Positions 1-8,249 of a stretch of 64,000 bases of DNA are shown in pieces. A model generated the notes under the pieces. That model was not told the origin of the DNA and did not search any database. It was given only the letters and a program-made list of their open reading frames with translations. Where the stretch lies: contig CAJYPK010000009.1 in assembly GCA_913776615.1 (NCBI GenBank), positions 28,220 through 92,219 of the forward strand, written 5' to 3'. Made by a program: the position numbers and the translations under genes. Each line of letters starts with the position of its first letter. The stretch's first letter is position 1. Origin of the DNA: an uncultured Hymenobacter sp. GTDB taxonomy: Bacteria > Bacteroidota > Bacteroidia > Cytophagales > Hymenobacteraceae.

Positions 1-1
1 G

Positions 2-619
2 GGCGGGGTACTCTACGCCCTGGCCAAGAACCACGTGCCGCTGCACGTTATCGGCCTGGTACCCGCCACCGACAACCGCCCCGGTGGGCTGGCCTACGTG
101 CCCGGCGACGTGCTCACCATGCACTCCGGCCTCACGGTAGAAGTGAAGAATACCGACGCCGAGGGCCGCCTGCTGCTGGCCGATGCCTTGAGCTTTGCCA
201 AAAAGTACCACCCCGCGCTGGTTATCGACCTGGCCACCCTCACCGGGGCCGCCGTGCGGGCCATCGGCACCGAGGGCGCGGCCGTCATGGGTACCGCCGA
301 GGCCGATACCACCGCCCAGCTGCTGGCCGCCGCCCACCGCGTGCACGAGCGCCTGGTCGAATTTCCGCTCTGGGACGACTACGCCGACCACATGAAATCG
401 GACATCGCCGACCTCTCCAACCTCGGCAAAGGCGACGCGGGCCACATCTCGGCCGCCAAATTCCTGGAGCGCTTCATCGAAGGCACGCCCTGGCTGCACC
501 TCGACATCGCCGGCCCCGCCTACCTGACGGCCCCGGACTCTTACCGCGGTAAGGGCGGCACGGGCACCGGCGTACGGCTGCTGTACGAATTCCTGACTCA
601 GCAGCTTAACCAAAAATAA
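2..619 (+). CDS. pepA: Leucyl aminopeptidase (M17), 3' part
   Basis: C-terminal part of a cytosolic M17 aminopeptidase, which removes N-terminal residues from peptides using two metal ions. The reading frame is open from base 2, so the 5' end lies outside the window; the first internal GTG at 35 is not the true start. The family signature NTDAEGRL, which supplies two metal ligands (Asp, Glu) and the catalytic Arg, lies at about 152-175. The remaining ligands of the family (Lys, Asp, Asp) precede this region and are not visible. The C-terminus is intact, with the usual GGTGTGVRLL-type segment before the stop. A strong hairpin terminator follows at 681. Confidence 0.93.
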   Translation, partial: GGVLYALAKNHVPLHVIGLVPATDNRPGGLAYVPGDVLTMHSGLTVEVKNTDAEGRLLLADALSFAKKYHPALVIDLATLTGAAVRAIGTEGAAVMGTAEADTTAQLLAAAHRVHERLVEFPLWDDYADHMKSDIADLSNLGKGDAGHISAAKFLERFIEGTPWLHLDIAGPAYLTAPDSYRGKGGTGTGVRLLYEFLTQQLNQK

Positions 620-680
620 CGGTGCGTATCACGCCCTGTTTGCCCAAATAGTCGTCGTGAGAGGTCTCGATTAAGGTAGT

Positions 681-712
681 GCCCAGCCGGTGTTTGCCGG
701 CTGGGCTTTTGT
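681..712 (+). terminator. Intrinsic terminator after pepA
   Basis: Perfect 10-bp GC-rich arms (681-690 and 697-706) around a 6-nt loop, followed by TTTTGTT. It ends the aminopeptidase transcript and isolates it from the monooxygenase downstream. Confidence 0.85.
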
Positions 713-766
713 TATGCGTCAACAAAGAAGCTGAATCTGTAGTAACGCTACCTGCTATCTCTTCCC

Positions 767-1915
767 ATGGCTGATTTCCTTCTCATCGGGGCTGGCATCG
801 GCGGGCTCGCCACCGCCCAGGCGCTGCTGCAACTCGGCCACCGGGTGCGCGTGTACGAGGCGGCCGCCGAGCTGCGCGAAATCGGGGCGGGCGTCGTGCT
901 GGGGGCCAACGCCATGCGGGCGCTCGACGAGCTGAGCCTGCACGACGCCGTGCGGCCGGTGGGCACGCCCCTTACCACCGTGCGCCTGCTCAACGAGCGC
1001 GGCCGGGTATTGAACCAAGCCGATACTTCGGGCTTCACGGCGCGGCTGGGCTACGATAATCTGGCCGTGCACCGGGCCGACTTGCAGCGCGAGCTGCTGC
1101 GGGCGCTGCCGCCCGGCGTGGTGCAGCTCGGGCACCGGCTGGCCCGCTTCGAGCAAACTGCCACCCACGTCACGGCCTTTTTCGAAAACGGTGCCCAGGC
1201 CACCGCCGAGGCCCTGGTGGCGGCCGATGGCATCCGCTCGCGGGTGCGGCGGCAGCTGCTGCCGGCCAGCCAGCCGCGCTACGCCGGCTACACCTGCTGG
1301 CGGGCCGTAGTGCGGGCCCAGGTGCCCGGCCTGCCCACCACCGGCTCCAGCGAAACCTGGGGCCGCGCCGGGCGCTTCGGCCTGGTGCCGGTGGCCGACG
1401 GCCGTCTCTACTGGTTTGCCTGCGTCAACAGCCCCGCGCCCGACAACCCCGCTTTTAAGGCCTACCGAGTGGCCGACTTGCAGCGCCAGTTCGCCGAGTT
1501 CCACGCTCCCATTCCGCAGGTGCTGGCTGCCACCACCGATGCCGACCTGCTCTGGGGCGACCTCTACGACCTGGCTCCGCTGGCTAGCCTGGCCTTCGGC
1601 CGGGTGCTGCTGCTGGGCGATGCCGGCCACGCCACCACCCCCAACCTGGGCCAGGGGGCCGGCATGGCCGTCGAAGATGCCGCCGTGCTGGCCCGCTGCC
1701 TGCGCGCCGCCCCTACCGACCCACCGGCCGCTTTCCGCGCTTTCGACCGGCAGCGCCGCCCCCGTACCCGCCGCATCGTGGAGCAATCACGGCGGCTAGG
1801 GCAGCTGGCGCAGTTCACCCCGCCCTGGCTGGCCCCGCTGCGCAACGCCGCCCTGGCCGCCGTGCCCGACTGGCTTACGGCCCGCCAGATGGCCTGGCTT
1901 TACCAAGAGCTGTAA
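767..1915 (+). CDS. FAD-dependent aromatic monooxygenase-like protein
   Basis: 382-aa flavoprotein of the PheA/TfdB/salicylate hydroxylase superfamily, which uses FAD and NAD(P)H to hydroxylate small, often aromatic, compounds. The N-terminal FAD-binding GxGxxG (GAGIGG, residues 8-13) is followed by the usual acidic residue ending the second strand (RVYEAA). The second FAD signature GDAGHATTPNLGQGAG begins near residue 284 and has the expected GD and Pro. Length is typical for the family. There is no signal peptide, so it should be cytoplasmic. The substrate cannot be read from the sequence and no catabolic neighbours point to one. It appears monocistronic: a terminator lies upstream and there is a 225-bp gap before pdxA. 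Confidence 0.85.
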   Translation: MADFLLIGAGIGGLATAQALLQLGHRVRVYEAAAELREIGAGVVLGANAMRALDELSLHDAVRPVGTPLTTVRLLNERGRVLNQADTSGFTARLGYDNLAVHRADLQRELLRALPPGVVQLGHRLARFEQTATHVTAFFENGAQATAEALVAADGIRSRVRRQLLPASQPRYAGYTCWRAVVRAQVPGLPTTGSSETWGRAGRFGLVPVADGRLYWFACVNSPAPDNPAFKAYRVADLQRQFAEFHAPIPQVLAATTDADLLWGDLYDLAPLASLAFGRVLLLGDAGHATTPNLGQGAGMAVEDAAVLARCLRAAPTDPPAAFRAFDRQRRPRTRRIVEQSRRLGQLAQFTPPWLAPLRNAALAAVPDWLTARQMAWLYQEL

Positions 1916-2140
1916 ATTCTTAAAATGAAGTAATCACTGCAGTTGTTTGGTCGTATCACTTCCTAAACGGCTTCAGCAATTCCGCTCGCTACCTGCGTCA
2001 GCGCGCAGTGCTTCGCGGCACGCTGCACGACCCAATAAGTCGAAATACCGAGTAGCCCGCTCGCACGGCGCTACTTTTGAGCCGCACTGGTCCACCCGCG
2101 CAGCCTTTCGCTCGCCCGGCGGCCCGGTGCCTTTTCCTGT

Positions 2141-3187
2141 ATGAGCTCCTCCAAACCTTCCCTCCCCCGCCTCGGCTTTTCCGTGGGCGACCTCGCTGGC
2201 ATCGGTCCCGAAGTCATTTATAAAACGCTGCGCGACGAGCGCCTGCTCCAGCAATGCACGCCCGTGGTGTACGGAACCGCCACCACCCTCTTCGACGACT
2301 TCCCCGTCGAGCCCAACGCCGAGCCGCTCACCTTCCGCCAGCTCCGCGACGCGGCCGACATCGCCCCCGGCCGCCTCAACGCCGTTACGTGCTGGGACGA
2401 GGATTTCCACCTCACGCCCGGCCAGCCCTCGCCGGCCAGCGGCCAGGCTGCCCGTGAGAGCCTGCTGGCCGCCAGCCGCGACCTCAAGGCGGGCCTGCTC
2501 GACGCCATCGTCACCGCGCCCATCAGCAAGGAAAACACGCAGGCCGACGACTTCCGCTTCCCCGGCCACACCGAGTTCCTGGCCAGCTACTTCGGGGCCG
2601 CCGACAACCTCATGTTTCTCGTGGATGAGGACCAGGCCCTGCGCGTGGCCACCGCCACCGGCCACCTGCCCCTCAAAGACGTTTCGACCCGCCTCACCAG
2701 CGACCTGCTGCGTACTAAAATCAAGCTGCTGCTCCGCTCGCTGCACCAGGATTTTGGCATTCTGAAACCCAAAATCGCCGTGCTGGGCCTCAACCCCCAC
2801 GCCGGCGAAAACGGCCTGCTCGGCCGCGAGGAGGCCGACGTGGTCTCGCCCGTCATCCGGCAGTTTGAGCACGATGGCCACCTCGTCTTCGGCCCCTACC
2901 CGGCCGATGGCTACTTCGGCACCGGGCAGTTCCGGCAGTTCGACGCCACCCTCTCGCTCTACCACGACCAGGGCCTCATTCCCTTCAAGCTCATGGCCTT
3001 CGAGCGCGGCGTCAACTTCACGGCGGGCCTCTCGGTCGTGCGCACCTCGCCCGACCACGGCACCGCCTACGGCCTGGCTGGCAAGTTTCTGGCCGATGCC
3101 TCCTCCTTCCGGGCCGCCGTGTACCTGGCCTGCGATGTGGTCCGTGCCCGCCGACTCGGTGCCGCCGACCCGCGCTCGGTTCGCTAG
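2141..3187 (+). CDS. pdxA: 4-hydroxythreonine-4-phosphate dehydrogenase
   Basis: 348-aa PdxA, the NAD-dependent enzyme that oxidises 4-phosphohydroxy-L-threonine in DXP-dependent pyridoxal phosphate synthesis. Visible hallmarks are the N-terminal GDLAGIGPE motif, APISKEN near residue 126, and the three conserved metal-ligand histidine contexts GHTEF, NPHAGENG and YHDQGLIP. Length matches bacterial PdxA. The ATG at 2141 leaves a 225-bp leader in which I recognise no element. The two PLP-dependent aminotransferases of the glycan islands and HemL in this window would be consumers of its end product. Confidence 0.95.
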   Translation: MSSSKPSLPRLGFSVGDLAGIGPEVIYKTLRDERLLQQCTPVVYGTATTLFDDFPVEPNAEPLTFRQLRDAADIAPGRLNAVTCWDEDFHLTPGQPSPASGQAARESLLAASRDLKAGLLDAIVTAPISKENTQADDFRFPGHTEFLASYFGAADNLMFLVDEDQALRVATATGHLPLKDVSTRLTSDLLRTKIKLLLRSLHQDFGILKPKIAVLGLNPHAGENGLLGREEADVVSPVIRQFEHDGHLVFGPYPADGYFGTGQFRQFDATLSLYHDQGLIPFKLMAFERGVNFTAGLSVVRTSPDHGTAYGLAGKFLADASSFRAAVYLACDVVRARRLGAADPRSVR

Positions 3188-3213
3188 TCTTTACAAAAGC
3201 GAAATTTTCTTTC

Positions 3214-3247
3214 TACTTTTGAAACGCGGCTGGCAACGGCCGCGTTT
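3214..3247 (+). promoter_or_regulatory. higBA promoter box and palindrome
   Basis: TACTTTTG at 3214-3221 matches the Bacteroidota -7 box TAnnTTTG. It is followed at once by a 9-bp inverted repeat, AAACGCGGC at 3222-3230 and its complement at 3239-3247. A palindrome at the start site of a toxin-antitoxin operon is where the antitoxin is expected to bind (inference). It could also serve as a weak terminator stem for pdxA, but there is no T tract. Confidence 0.55.
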
Positions 3248-3262
3248 CTGGTATCATCAGTT

Positions 3263-3556
3263 ATGGTTATTATCAGCTACGCCCCCATCAGGGCCTTTGT
3301 TGAAGCCAATCCCCGGGTCGGTGATGCGTTAGATGAGTGGTATTTCAAGTGTAAAGCCGCTGACTGGAAGAGTTTAGCTGACTTGCGCCAAAGCATTAAT
3401 AACGTTGATTTTGTTGGTAATGATCGGTACGTGTTCAATATCAAAGGCAATCACTACCGCTTGGTGGCCATGATATTTTTTAGCCGCCGCACAATTTATG
3501 TCCGCTTTATCGGTACGCACCAGGAATACGATAAGATTGATGTCACTACGATTTAG
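3263..3556 (+). CDS. higB: HigB-type mRNA interferase toxin
   Basis: 97-aa protein of the RelE-like HigB family (HigB_toxin type), ribosome-associated mRNA endonucleases. Features include the N-terminal beta strand, a DWKSLADLR helix and the conserved core YVFNIKGNHYRLVA, ending in a RFIGTHQEYDKI segment whose His-x-x-Tyr-Asp is typical of the family active face. Length is normal. It lies 14 bp ahead of its antitoxin, in the toxin-first order usual for higBA. Base composition is lower in GC than the pdxA side, consistent with acquisition by transfer. Confidence 0.9.
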   Translation: MVIISYAPIRAFVEANPRVGDALDEWYFKCKAADWKSLADLRQSINNVDFVGNDRYVFNIKGNHYRLVAMIFFSRRTIYVRFIGTHQEYDKIDVTTI

Positions 3557-3570
3557 CTTCCTTTGCAATT

Positions 3571-3930
3571 ATGACTATCAGCACTCCACAAGAATGTACT
3601 GCTGCCTTGGCGCAGCTTGACCACCTGATTGCCCTAGGTTTTGAAGGCATACCTGAGCGGGAGCAAGAATTTGACCGCCTGGCCCGCGCTATCGAGGCCT
3701 ACCAACTGCAAGCCGGCTATTTCCCCAAACCCACCACCCTCCCCGCCATGATTGAGCTCAAGCGCCAGCAGCGCCAGCTCAAGCAGAAGGAATTGGCTCA
3801 GCTGCTGGAAGTACCCGCTGGCCGCTTGTCCCAGATTCTGAGCGGCAAGCGCCGCGTCACGATGGATTTGGCCCGTAAACTCTACGAGCGGCTGGACATC
3901 AGCCCCGAGTTTATTTTAAAAACGGCTTGA
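3571..3930 (+). CDS. higA: HigA-type antitoxin, XRE helix-turn-helix
   Basis: 119-aa antitoxin. The N-terminal 60 residues (ending in AIEAYQLQAGYFPKP) form the HigA-like toxin-neutralising part. Residues about 75-115 are an XRE-family helix-turn-helix (KQKELAQLLEVPAGRLSQIL, then a GKRRVT wing). It should neutralise HigB and bind the palindrome at 3222-3247 to repress the pair. Higher GC than the toxin gene. The stop is 27 bp before the promoter of the next operon. Confidence 0.9.
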   Translation: MTISTPQECTAALAQLDHLIALGFEGIPEREQEFDRLARAIEAYQLQAGYFPKPTTLPAMIELKRQQRQLKQKELAQLLEVPAGRLSQILSGKRRVTMDLARKLYERLDISPEFILKTA

Positions 3931-3956
3931 GGCTGAATCAATAGCCCCGCCCCGGC

Positions 3957-3987
3957 TTGATAAAGCCAGGATTAACCCGTACCTTTG
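3957..3987 (+). promoter_or_regulatory. Promoter of the yceD-rpmF-plsX cluster
   Basis: TTG at 3957-3959, a 20-bp spacer, then TACCTTTG at 3980-3987: a near-ideal Bacteroidota sigma-A promoter (-33 TTG, -7 TAnnTTTG). Because the -7 box overlaps the TTG codon at 3985, translation cannot begin there and the GTG at 4009 is favoured. Confidence 0.75.
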
Positions 3988-4008
3988 CCCCCCGTTATTC
4001 GGAGAACC

Positions 4009-4548
4009 GTGAAAAAAGACCCGCAATTTGATTTGCCTATCGCTAGGCTTTCGCTCAAGACGCACCACTTTGCGTTTGAGCTCGGGCGTCCTTTTTTTGA
4101 GGCGTTCGACCCCAAGGGTGAGTTTATCGCCGACGGCAACCTGCACGCTGAGGTGACGCTCGATAAAACGGAGCGCGTCATCACCATCGACTCGCACATC
4201 ACCGGCACCGTGCGCCTCACCTGCGACCGCAGTCTCGACGAGTACGACCACCCGCTGAACATTGAGCATCAGCTCCTTGTGCGCTACGGCGACGAACCCA
4301 AGGAGCTGGACGACGACGTGCTGCAAATCACGCCCGAGACGCTCACGCTCAACATTGCCCAGCACCTCTACGATTATATTGGCCTGGCTTTGCCCATGAA
4401 AAAGCTGCATCCGCGCTTCCAGAACGAAGCCGACGATGACCCCGAGGCCACCACTAAACTCATTTTCTCGACCCGCTCGCAAGACGAGGGCCCAGACGAT
4501 GATGAGCCGGCCGACCCGCGTTGGGCGGCCCTCAAAAACCTGAATTAG
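4009..4548 (+). CDS. DUF177 / YceD-like protein
   Basis: 179-aa DUF177 protein, the family of E. coli YceD and plant Duf177A, implicated in 23S rRNA accumulation and always found next to rpmF. The family core with the conserved Cys (TGTVRLTCDRSLDEYDHPL) lies near residue 65. An acidic tail (DEGPDDDEPADPRW) precedes the C-terminus. The second conserved Cys of many homologues is not evident. The start GTG at 4009 was chosen because an upstream in-frame TTG at 3985 sits inside the -7 promoter box. It is the first gene of the ribosome and fatty-acid cluster. Confidence 0.85.
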   Translation: MKKDPQFDLPIARLSLKTHHFAFELGRPFFEAFDPKGEFIADGNLHAEVTLDKTERVITIDSHITGTVRLTCDRSLDEYDHPLNIEHQLLVRYGDEPKELDDDVLQITPETLTLNIAQHLYDYIGLALPMKKLHPRFQNEADDDPEATTKLIFSTRSQDEGPDDDEPADPRWAALKNLN

Positions 4549-4557
4549 GACCCTGGC

Positions 4558-4592
4558 TCTAATTCATCATTCCTAATTCAACACTCTTAATT
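4558..4592. repeat. Family C repeat, single arm
   Basis: A-T rich iterations of TAATTCA (ctaattcatcattcctaatt and onwards) fill the 57-bp gap between the DUF177 and L32 genes. The words match the family C inverted repeat at 8250-8354 but no complementary arm is present here. Confidence 0.6.
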
Positions 4593-4605
4593 TCCCCCGA
4601 AGAAA

Positions 4606-4839
4606 ATGGCACATCCTAAGCGCCGGACCTCCTCCGCCACCCGCGACAAACGCCGTAGCCACCACAAACTCACCCCTAAGGCCGTGACTATCTGCCCCAA
4701 CACGGGCGAATTGCACCTGCGCCACAAGGCTTACGTGGTAGACGGCGACCTGTATCACAATGGTCAGCTGGCCATCAAAAACTACACCTCGGTAGCCGCC
4801 CCGGCCGCCGCTGGCGACACCGGCTCGGACGAAGAATAG
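4606..4839 (+). CDS. rpmF: Large ribosomal subunit protein bL32
   Basis: 77-aa bL32. The N-terminus MAHPKRRTSS and the basic ATRDKRRSHHKL stretch are diagnostic. Of the four zinc-binding cysteines in classical bL32 only one remains (CPNTGELHLRHKAY). The CxxC pairs are replaced by Thr/Gly and DG residues, the zinc-free form common in Bacteroidota. An alanine-rich acidic tail (AAPAAAGDTGSDEE) follows the conserved domain. It is co-directional with the DUF177 gene upstream and plsX downstream, with a hairpin between rpmF and plsX. Confidence 0.95.
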   Translation: MAHPKRRTSSATRDKRRSHHKLTPKAVTICPNTGELHLRHKAYVVDGDLYHNGQLAIKNYTSVAAPAAAGDTGSDEE

Positions 4840-4869
4840 CCGAAAGCGTTGTTATTTCGCGGTACCATC

Positions 4870-4906
4870 GGGCCGGACTGCTCTTTTGAGATTGGCAGTT
4901 CGGCCC
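4870..4906 (+). terminator. Hairpin between rpmF and plsX
   Basis: 12-bp stem (4870-4881 with 4895-4906, one G-U pair) around a 13-nt loop, followed by GGTTTGGTTTCG. There is no clean T run, so it may attenuate rather than fully stop transcription into plsX. Confidence 0.55.
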
Positions 4907-4962
4907 GGTTTGGTTTCGCGCCTTTGCGCTTTTATGGCTGACTTTCTACTTTACCCGCGTTC

Positions 4963-5904
4963 ATGAAAATTGCCCTCGACGCTATGGGCGGCGACTTTGC
5001 CCCCCAGGCTGCCGTGGCCGGTGCCGTGCTGGCTGCCCAGCGCCTGGCCGGCAAAGCTCAGGTTGTCCTCATTGGCCCCGAGGCCGAGATCCGGCCGCTT
5101 TTACAACAACACGGCCCCGACGCCGCCGCGCTCGAGGTAGTGCCCGCCTCGCAGGTTATTGAGATGGGCGAGCACCCCACCAAGGCCTTCCAGCAGAAGC
5201 AGGACAGCACCATTGCCGTGGGCTACCGCCTGCTGCACAGCGGCGAGGTCGATGCGTTCTGCTCGGCGGGCAACACGGGCGCCATGCTCGTGGGCGCCAT
5301 GTTTACGGTGAAACCCGTGCCCGGCGTGCTGCGCCCGGCCATTGCCAACTTCGTCCCCAAGGTGGGCGGCGGCATGGGCATTATGGTCGACGTGGGCGCT
5401 AACGCCGATTGCAAGCCCGAAATGCTGGAGCAATTCGGGGAGCTTGGCTCGCTCTACGCGCAATACGTGCTGGGCATCACCCACCCCAAGGTGGGCCTGA
5501 TGAGCCTGGGCGAGGAAGAAGGCAAGGGCTCGGCCGTCACCCAGGCGGCGCACCAGCTGCTGAAAGTCAACCCGCACATTCACTTTATCGGCAACATCGA
5601 GGGCCGCGACCTGTTCAACGACAAGGCCGACGTGATTGTGTGCGACGGCTTTACGGGTAACGTCATCCTCAAAATGGCCGAGTCGATGTACGACATCATG
5701 GTGGCCCGCCAGCTCAATGATGCCTATTTCGAAAAGCTCAACTACGAAACCGTGGGCGGCTCGCCCATTCTGGGCATCAACGACAATGCTATCATCGGCC
5801 ACGGAGTAAGCACGCCGCTGGCAATCTGTAACATGCTGATGCAGGGCTACCAGATGGCGCACTCCGGCATCGTGGACCAAATCAAAGACTCTTTTAAATC
5901 CTGA
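4963..5904 (+). CDS. plsX: Phosphate acyltransferase PlsX
   Basis: 313-aa PlsX, which makes acyl-phosphate from acyl-ACP as the first step of phospholipid synthesis with PlsY. The N-terminus MKIALDAMGGDFAP is diagnostic. Conserved STIAVG, SAGNTGA, MVDVGANADCKPE, SLGEEEGKGS and VCDGFTGNV motifs follow in order. Length is standard. It sits 57 bp upstream of fabH in the usual order, supplying the membrane-lipid branch fed by the malonyl-CoA genes accB and accC farther down. Confidence 0.97.
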   Translation: MKIALDAMGGDFAPQAAVAGAVLAAQRLAGKAQVVLIGPEAEIRPLLQQHGPDAAALEVVPASQVIEMGEHPTKAFQQKQDSTIAVGYRLLHSGEVDAFCSAGNTGAMLVGAMFTVKPVPGVLRPAIANFVPKVGGGMGIMVDVGANADCKPEMLEQFGELGSLYAQYVLGITHPKVGLMSLGEEEGKGSAVTQAAHQLLKVNPHIHFIGNIEGRDLFNDKADVIVCDGFTGNVILKMAESMYDIMVARQLNDAYFEKLNYETVGGSPILGINDNAIIGHGVSTPLAICNMLMQGYQMAHSGIVDQIKDSFKS

Positions 5905-5961
5905 CGAACGCGGCCCGGCCACTAGCCGGGCTGTTGCCGTTTGGGCCGCACCTTTGCGCTC

Positions 5962-6954
5962 ATGAAGATTACCGCCGCCATCACCGGAGTCGGAGGCTAC
6001 GTGCCCGACTACGTGCTCACCAACCAGGAGCTGGAACAACTAGTTGATACCACCGACGAATGGATTACCACGCGCACCGGCATTAAGGAGCGTCGCATTC
6101 TGAAGGGCAAAGACCAGGGCAGTTCGGTGATGGGCATCAAGGCCGTGCAGCAGCTGCTGGAAAAAACGAATACCCGGCCCGAAGACGTGGAGCTGCTCAT
6201 CTGCGCCACCGTAACGCCCGACATGCTTTTCCCGGCTACGGCCAACATTATTTCCAATGCGACGGGCATCAAGAATGCCTTTAGCTACGACATGAATGCC
6301 GCTTGCTCGAGCTTTCTGTACGCGCTGGCCACCGGTGCGCAGTTCATTCAGAGCGGTACGTATAAGAAGGTTGTCGTGGTAGGAGCCGATAAAATGTCGG
6401 CCATCGTCGACTACTCCGACCGCGCCAACTGCATCATTTTCGGCGACGGGGCCGGGGCCGTGCTGCTGGAGCCTAACACCGAGGGCTACGGTGTGCTCGA
6501 CCAGGTGATGCGCACCGACGGCAGCGGGGAGCCCTTCCTGCACCAGAAAGCCGGCGGCAGTCGCCGCCCCCCGACGGTCGAGACCGTGGCCGCCCGCGAG
6601 CATTACATCTACCAAGAAGGGGCGACGGTCTTCAAATTCGCCGTCACCAACATGGCCGACGTAGCGGCGCAGGTAATGGCCCGCCAGCAGCTCAGCCACG
6701 ACGACATCGCCTGGCTCGTGCCCCACCAAGCCAATAAGCGCATTATCGACGCCACGGCCAACCGCATGGGAGTGGGCCCCGACAAGGTGATGCTCAACAT
6801 TCAGCGCTACGGCAACACCACCAGCGCCACCATTCCGCTGTGCCTCTGGGACTACGAGAAGCAGCTCCGCAAGGGCGACAACCTCATCCTGGCGGCCTTC
6901 GGCGGCGGCTTCACCTGGGGTGCCGTGCACGTGAAATGGGCGTACAACTCTTAG
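5962..6954 (+). CDS. fabH: 3-oxoacyl-ACP synthase III
   Basis: 330-aa KAS III, which condenses acetyl-CoA with malonyl-ACP to start fatty acid synthesis. The catalytic triad is visible: Cys115 in NAACSSF, His255 in VPHQANKR and Asn285 in RYGNTTSA. The C-terminal [13 protein letters not shown] motif is typical. The ATG at 5962 is chosen. An in-frame GTG at 5941 would add only seven residues and overlaps a promoter-like CACCTTTG (5949-5956). The stop codon lies one base from the left arm of an inverted repeat. Confidence 0.96.
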   Translation: MKITAAITGVGGYVPDYVLTNQELEQLVDTTDEWITTRTGIKERRILKGKDQGSSVMGIKAVQQLLEKTNTRPEDVELLICATVTPDMLFPATANIISNATGIKNAFSYDMNAACSSFLYALATGAQFIQSGTYKKVVVVGADKMSAIVDYSDRANCIIFGDGAGAVLLEPNTEGYGVLDQVMRTDGSGEPFLHQKAGGSRRPPTVETVAAREHYIYQEGATVFKFAVTNMADVAAQVMARQQLSHDDIAWLVPHQANKRIIDATANRMGVGPDKVMLNIQRYGNTTSATIPLCLWDYEKQLRKGDNLILAAFGGGFTWGAVHVKWAYNS

Positions 6955-6955
6955 A

Positions 6956-7046
6956 GTTATGAGTTAGAAGTTATGAGTTAGGAGTTGATTTTGTCGCTCT
7001 GGCTCGTGATTTCTCAACTCATAACTCATAACTTCTAACTCATAAC
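6956..7046. repeat. Family A inverted repeat
   Basis: 33-bp arms (6956-6988 and 7014-7046) with one mismatch around a 25-nt loop. Each arm is itself built from the word GTTATGAGTTA repeated three times with small variations. It fills the whole fabH-efp junction, from one base after the fabH stop to eight bases before the efp start. RNA from this region would form a long hairpin without a T tract. Confidence 0.9.
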
Positions 7047-7054
7047 TAACCCAA

Positions 7055-7618
7055 ATGGCATCCACCGCCGATTTTCGCAACGGTCTCGTTCTCAATTACA
7101 ATAACGAGCTCCACGTAATTACTGAGTTTCAACACGTGAAGCCGGGCAAAGGCCCCGCCTTCGTGCGTACCAAGATGCGTAACATCAAGACCGGGCGCAC
7201 CATCGACAACACCTTCAACGCCGGTGTGAAGGTGGAGACGGCCCGCGTGGAGCAGCGTCCCCACCAGTTTCTGTTCAAGGACGACTACGGCTACACGTTC
7301 ATGAATAAGGACGACTTCGAGCAAGTGGTACTGCCCGAGGCCATGGTGCCCTTCGCCGACCTCATGAAGGAAGGCCAGGACGTGACCATCCTGTTCCACG
7401 CCGAAACTGAGCAGCCCCTCACCGCCGAGCTGCCCACCACCGTGGACCTCGTGGTGACGTACACCGAGCCCGGCCTGCGCGGCGACACCGCCACCAACAC
7501 GCTAAAGCCCGCCACGGTCGAAACCGGCGCCCGCATCCAGGTACCCCTGTTCATCGACCAGGACACCAAGATTCGCATCAAAACCAGCGACTACTCGTAC
7601 GTAGAGCGCGTTAAGTAG
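7055..7618 (+). CDS. efp: Elongation factor P
   Basis: 187-aa EF-P, which relieves ribosomes stalled at proline stretches. Domain I carries the loop HVKPGKGPAF, whose Lys32 is the position that is post-translationally modified in many EF-Ps. Domains II and III follow, with the family signature near the C-terminus (GARIQVPLFIDQDTKIRI). No modification enzyme gene is nearby, so the modification state is unknown. Length and start (ATG) are standard. The gene is bracketed by two unrelated inverted repeats, family A before and family B after. Confidence 0.97.
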   Translation: MASTADFRNGLVLNYNNELHVITEFQHVKPGKGPAFVRTKMRNIKTGRTIDNTFNAGVKVETARVEQRPHQFLFKDDYGYTFMNKDDFEQVVLPEAMVPFADLMKEGQDVTILFHAETEQPLTAELPTTVDLVVTYTEPGLRGDTATNTLKPATVETGARIQVPLFIDQDTKIRIKTSDYSYVERVK

Positions 7619-7626
7619 CGCCAAGG

Positions 7627-7702
7627 GCTGTTAGCTAGTAGCTATCAGCTTGTAGCGCTCGTCCTTTCAAAAGCTAACGGCTAGCAGCTACAAGCTAACA
7701 GC
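7627..7702. repeat. Family B inverted repeat
   Basis: Imperfect 30-bp arms (7627-7656 and 7673-7702) around a 16-nt loop, built from iterations of GCTGTTAGCTA/GTAGCT. It fills the gap between efp (stop 7618) and accB (start 7712). Confidence 0.8.
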
Positions 7703-7711
7703 TTCCCCAAT

Positions 7712-8242
7712 ATGTCGAAAGAATCTTCTAAAAACTCGCCCAAAAAGGACGCCGTCATGAAAGCCAAAGAACTCCAGGAACTGCTCGACTTCATCGCCAA
7801 GTCGGGCCTCAATAAAGTAAATATTGAAACCGAAGAGTTTAAGATTTCGGTACAGCGTGAGCCTTCGACCAAGCAGGTAGTAAGCGTGGGCGCCGCGCCC
7901 CTGGCCGCCCCGGCCCCGCAGCCCCTGCCCGCCCCGGTGGCCAGCCCCGCCGCCGCGCCGGCTAGCACCCCCGCGGCTTCGGCCGCTGCCCCCGCCGCCA
8001 GCGCCAACCTCACGCCCCTGAAATCGCCCATGATCGGCACGTTCTACCGCAGCAGCGGCCCCGACTCCCCCGCCTTCGTGCAGGTGGGTGACATGGTGGA
8101 GAAGGGCCAGGTTATCTGCATCATCGAAGCCATGAAGCTATTCAACGAGATTGAAGCCGAGCAAGCCGGCCGCATCGTGAAAGTGCTCGTGGAAAACGCC
8201 ACGCCGGTCGAATACGACCAGCCGCTGTTCCTGATTGAGTAG
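7712..8242 (+). CDS. accB: Biotin carboxyl carrier protein of acetyl-CoA carboxylase
   Basis: 176-aa BCCP. The N-terminal helical region ([20 protein letters not shown]) is followed by a Pro/Ala-rich linker of about 45 residues and a biotinyl domain with the biotin-acceptor Lys142 in [10 protein letters not shown]. It carries CO2 from AccC to the carboxyltransferase to make malonyl-CoA. The ATG at 7712 adds a short basic extension ([13 protein letters not shown]) before a second in-frame ATG at 7757; either could be used. Family C repeat DNA separates it from accC. Confidence 0.96.
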   Translation: MSKESSKNSPKKDAVMKAKELQELLDFIAKSGLNKVNIETEEFKISVQREPSTKQVVSVGAAPLAAPAPQPLPAPVASPAAAPASTPAASAAAPAASANLTPLKSPMIGTFYRSSGPDSPAFVQVGDMVEKGQVICIIEAMKLFNEIEAEQAGRIVKVLVENATPVEYDQPLFLIE

Positions 8243-8249
8243 TAGAATT

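Noticed and set aside
1916..2140. Possible regulatory RNA in the pdxA leader
   Set aside because: No recognisable riboswitch core on either strand.
1947..2144. 65-codon open frame between the monooxygenase and pdxA
   Set aside because: Arg/Ser-rich composition typical of non-coding GC-rich DNA, overlaps the pdxA start, no motif.
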